The position numbers and the translations under genes are program-made. A DNA stretch of 6,336 nucleotides from Anaerolineae bacterium (GTDB taxonomy: Bacteria > Chloroflexota > Anaerolineae > JACIWR01), in the NCBI GenBank assembly GCA_021162125.1, contig JAGGZG010000335.1, positions 1 to 6,336 of the forward strand, read 5' to 3'. Of the stretch, positions 4,521-6,336 are shown piece after piece. The notes under the pieces were generated by a model. The model worked only from the letters and a program-made list of their open reading frames with translations. It was not told the DNA's origin and ran no database searches. Position 1 is the first letter of the stretch; the number at the start of each line of letters is the position of its first letter.

Positions 4521-5601
4521 AGAAGGCGTGGACTGCCGAGGCTTTGAAGGCGATGTAGACCTCCAATCCCTCTTTTAACTCCATCTCCTCCAGGGATCTC
4601 CGGGTGATCATGGAGATGAAATCTGGAGGCTTGCCCTGGGGGGCGGAGGGAACGCGAACGGTGACGTAAACGACCGATCCCCTGTCCGCGATGTCCACGA
4701 TACGGCCTCGAAATGAGTTGCGGGCGCTGGACTGAAGTGGTTCCCTGGAAATCACGATGTCCTCCGGCCTGATCGAGGCGTGCACCCGGCCCGTGAGCCC
4801 GGTCACCACGGCTACCTCCACCCCGTTGAGGGGGAGCACTTTGTAACCATCCTCTCCAGAGCGGACCTCGCCCCGGAAGATGTTCCTCACTCCTACGAAA
4901 CGAGCCACGAACTCAGAGTCCGGTTTTCTGAAGATCTCCTCTGGAGAGCCCACTTGCACAACCCGCCCCTCATTCACGACAGCGATGCGATCCCCCAGCG
5001 CCACCGCCTCCTCGAAATCGTGCGTGACGTGGATGGTGGTGGTGTCCAGCTCTCGATGCACCCGCACCAACTCGCGTTGTAATCCCTCCCGCATCCCTGG
5101 ATCCAGTGCGCTCAGTGGCTCGTCCAGGAGCAGGAGCCGGGGCTCGACGACCAGTGCCCGAGCCAAGGCCACCCGCTGCTGCTCACCTCCGCTCAAGGTC
5201 CTCGGCCGGCGGTGAAGCAGGTGGTCAATGCTCAGCAGTTGGCTGATGGCGGTCACGCGCTCCTCAATGATCCCGCGACCCAGCCCTCTCAGTTTGAGGC
5301 CGAAGGCGATGTTCTCAGCTACGCTCAGGTGAGGAAATAACATATAGTCCTGGTAGACGAAGCCTACGCCGCGTCTCTCCGGCGGCACGTTGGTGACATC
5401 CTCCCCGTCCATAAGGATACGCCCTTGGCGGGGTTGATGTAAGCCGGCGATGGCCTCCAGAAGTACGGTTTTGCCCGCGCCGGTCGGGCCGAGGACGACG
5501 AAGTACTCGCCTGCCGCGACGTCAAGATTGACCTGGCGCAGGTGAAACTCCTCCAGGTCAACCCACAGGTCGCACACCTGCACACTGCCGTAGCCTTTCA
5601 T
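4519..5601 (-). CDS. wtpC: Tungstate/molybdate ABC transporter ATP-binding protein
   Basis: Cytoplasmic ATPase that powers the permease encoded just upstream. At 360 aa it has the full ModC/WtpC-type layout. The nucleotide-binding domain spans about 1-235, with Walker A GPTGAGKT (38-45), Q-loop Gln84 in VYQD, ABC signature LSGGEQQR (136-143), Walker B LLLLDE (156-161), D-loop SALD and switch His194. A C-terminal TOBE/Mop-like regulatory domain follows from about 241, containing IRPEDIVIS (277-285) and ending in AFKASAVHAF; such domains in ModC/WtpC bind the oxyanion or sense its level. The ATG at 5601 overlaps the permease stop by ATGA and has AAGGGG (5610-5615) 8 nt upstream. It ends in TAA 38 nt before moaA. 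The ABC ATPase call is certain. The substrate is inferred from the Mop-like tail and the Moco genes; a sulfate or polyamine ATPase would be the main alternative but fits the context less well. Confidence 0.92.
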   Translation of the reverse strand: MKGYGSVQVCDLWVDLEEFHLRQVNLDVAAGEYFVVLGPTGAGKTVLLEAIAGLHQPRQGRILMDGEDVTNVPPERRGVGFVYQDYMLFPHLSVAENIAFGLKLRGLGRGIIEERVTAISQLLSIDHLLHRRPRTLSGGEQQRVALARALVVEPRLLLLDEPLSALDPGMREGLQRELVRVHRELDTTTIHVTHDFEEAVALGDRIAVVNEGRVVQVGSPEEIFRKPDSEFVARFVGVRNIFRGEVRSGEDGYKVLPLNGVEVAVVTGLTGRVHASIRPEDIVISREPLQSSARNSFRGRIVDIADRGSVVYVTVRVPSAPQGKPPDFISMITRRSLEEMELKEGLEVYIAFKASAVHAF

Positions 5602-6336
5602 GCCCCTTTCCCCTTTCGTCTGGCTATCAATCGCAAAGCTACGAAGGTGACCAGGCAGGTCAAGATCATCAGTGTCGCCACTGGCCGGGCATAGCGTAGA
5701 CCGAAAGACTCAAAACGCTCGTAGATGAGGATTGGGGCGACCATCGGGTGGTAGGCCAGGATGACCACCGCTCCGAACTCGCTGAGCCCCCGTGCCCACA
5801 TCAGGATCATCCCGGAGAGGATGCTGCGCCAGGCCAGCGGGAAGGAGACACGCCAGAAGGCCCGCCAGGGTGACGCGCCCAACGTGCGGGCCACCCGCTC
5901 CAGCCTCGGATCCACCGCCTCGAATCCTTCCCGCGCCGCGTTGACCAGAAATGAGAGGCTGACGAAGAGCATGGCGATGACAATCCCCGGTGTGGCGGAC
6001 ACGAACTTGAGGCCGAAGAGGCTAAATGCCTGTCCCAGCGGGGTACGCTTCCCAAAGACCATCAGCAAGGCGATGCCGGCCGCCGAGTGGGGGACGACGA
6101 TGGGAACATCAATGATGCCTTCTACCAGTTGCTTGCCCGGAAAGTCAGCCCGCGCCAGTAGATAGGCCAGCGGCACACCGCAGACGAAAGCTAATCCGGT
6201 GGCGACGAGGGAAGCATAGAAGGTCAGACCCATGGAGCCGCGTACCTCCTCGTCCAGAAGCGTCTGCCAGAGGACGGCTGGGTTGGAGGCTGTCACCGTC
6301 CGCAGCAGGGGCACGGCGATGAACAGGATCAGCAGC
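5598..6336 (-). CDS. wtpB: Tungstate/molybdate ABC transporter permease, 5' end cut by window edge
   Basis: Inner-membrane permease of a group-6 oxyanion importer; it forms the channel that takes tungstate or molybdate from a binding protein. The frame stays open to the right edge: a GTG at 6314 could be read as a start, but the codons before it encode LLILFIAVPLL, which looks like the end of a first membrane helix, so the true start is outside the window. In the 245 visible residues, further hydrophobic segments lie near 37-59, 77-95, 113-132, 167-195 and 217-236. The cytoplasmic EAA-type loop that docks on the ATPase is at about 149-168 (ARTLGASPWRAF). The stretch GLSEFGAVVILAY followed by LIYERF (183-208) resembles WtpB/ModB permeases. 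Its TGA overlaps the ATPase start as ATGA, implying coupled translation. The choice of WtpB over ModB is from remembered family resemblance; the substrate class is supported by the Moco genes downstream. Confidence 0.88.
   Translation of the reverse strand, partial: LLILFIAVPLLRTVTASNPAVLWQTLLDEEVRGSMGLTFYASLVATGLAFVCGVPLAYLLARADFPGKQLVEGIIDVPIVVPHSAAGIALLMVFGKRTPLGQAFSLFGLKFVSATPGIVIAMLFVSLSFLVNAAREGFEAVDPRLERVARTLGASPWRAFWRVSFPLAWRSILSGMILMWARGLSEFGAVVILAYHPMVAPILIYERFESFGLRYARPVATLMILTCLVTFVALRLIARRKGKGA

Noticed and set aside
6312..6314. GTG as the true permease start
   Set aside because: The frame remains open to the window edge and the upstream codons encode hydrophobic residues typical of the first membrane helix, so the gene is 5'-partial.

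Overview
The window holds eight genes, all on the minus strand and read from right to left. Together they import molybdate or tungstate and build the molybdopterin (Moco) cofactor. In transcription order they are: an ABC permease of the WtpB/ModB type (5' end beyond the right edge), its ATPase (WtpC/ModC type), moaA, moaC, moaD, moaE, moeA and a mogA/moaB-family gene. Spacing is tight. There are ATGA stop/start overlaps at permease/ATPase and moaC/moaD, and a short overlap at moaE/moeA, with gaps of 33-38 bp at two other junctions. This fits one operon whose promoter, and probably its substrate-binding protein, lie to the right of the window.

The biochemical logic is almost complete. The transporter brings in the oxyanion. 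MoaA and MoaC convert GTP to cyclic pyranopterin monophosphate. MoaD and MoaE add the dithiolene sulfurs to give molybdopterin. The MogA/MoaB-type protein adenylates molybdopterin, and MoeA inserts the metal. MoeB (MoaD activation) and MobA/MocA (nucleotide addition) are not in view. All visible catalytic motifs are intact, and no gene is broken by a frameshift.

The unusual material is between the genes. The 305-bp moaD-moaE gap separates the two subunits of molybdopterin synthase. It holds a compact pair of hairpins that can close into a branched structure (2540-2608) and an interrupted inverted repeat of the GTCATTCTGAGC type (2353-2486). The 148-bp moaA-moaC gap carries a C/G-rich hairpin with 15-nt arms. 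The 78 bp after the last gene are a cluster of GC-rich hairpins. These look like dispersed intergenic repeats that have settled in an otherwise ordinary operon.

The organism is a bacterium with GC-rich DNA. The gene set and the style of the repeats remind me of Chloroflexota (Anaerolineae-like) genomes, but this is recollection and not proof. I found no mobile-element gene, CRISPR array, tRNA or rRNA, and no wholly new protein system.
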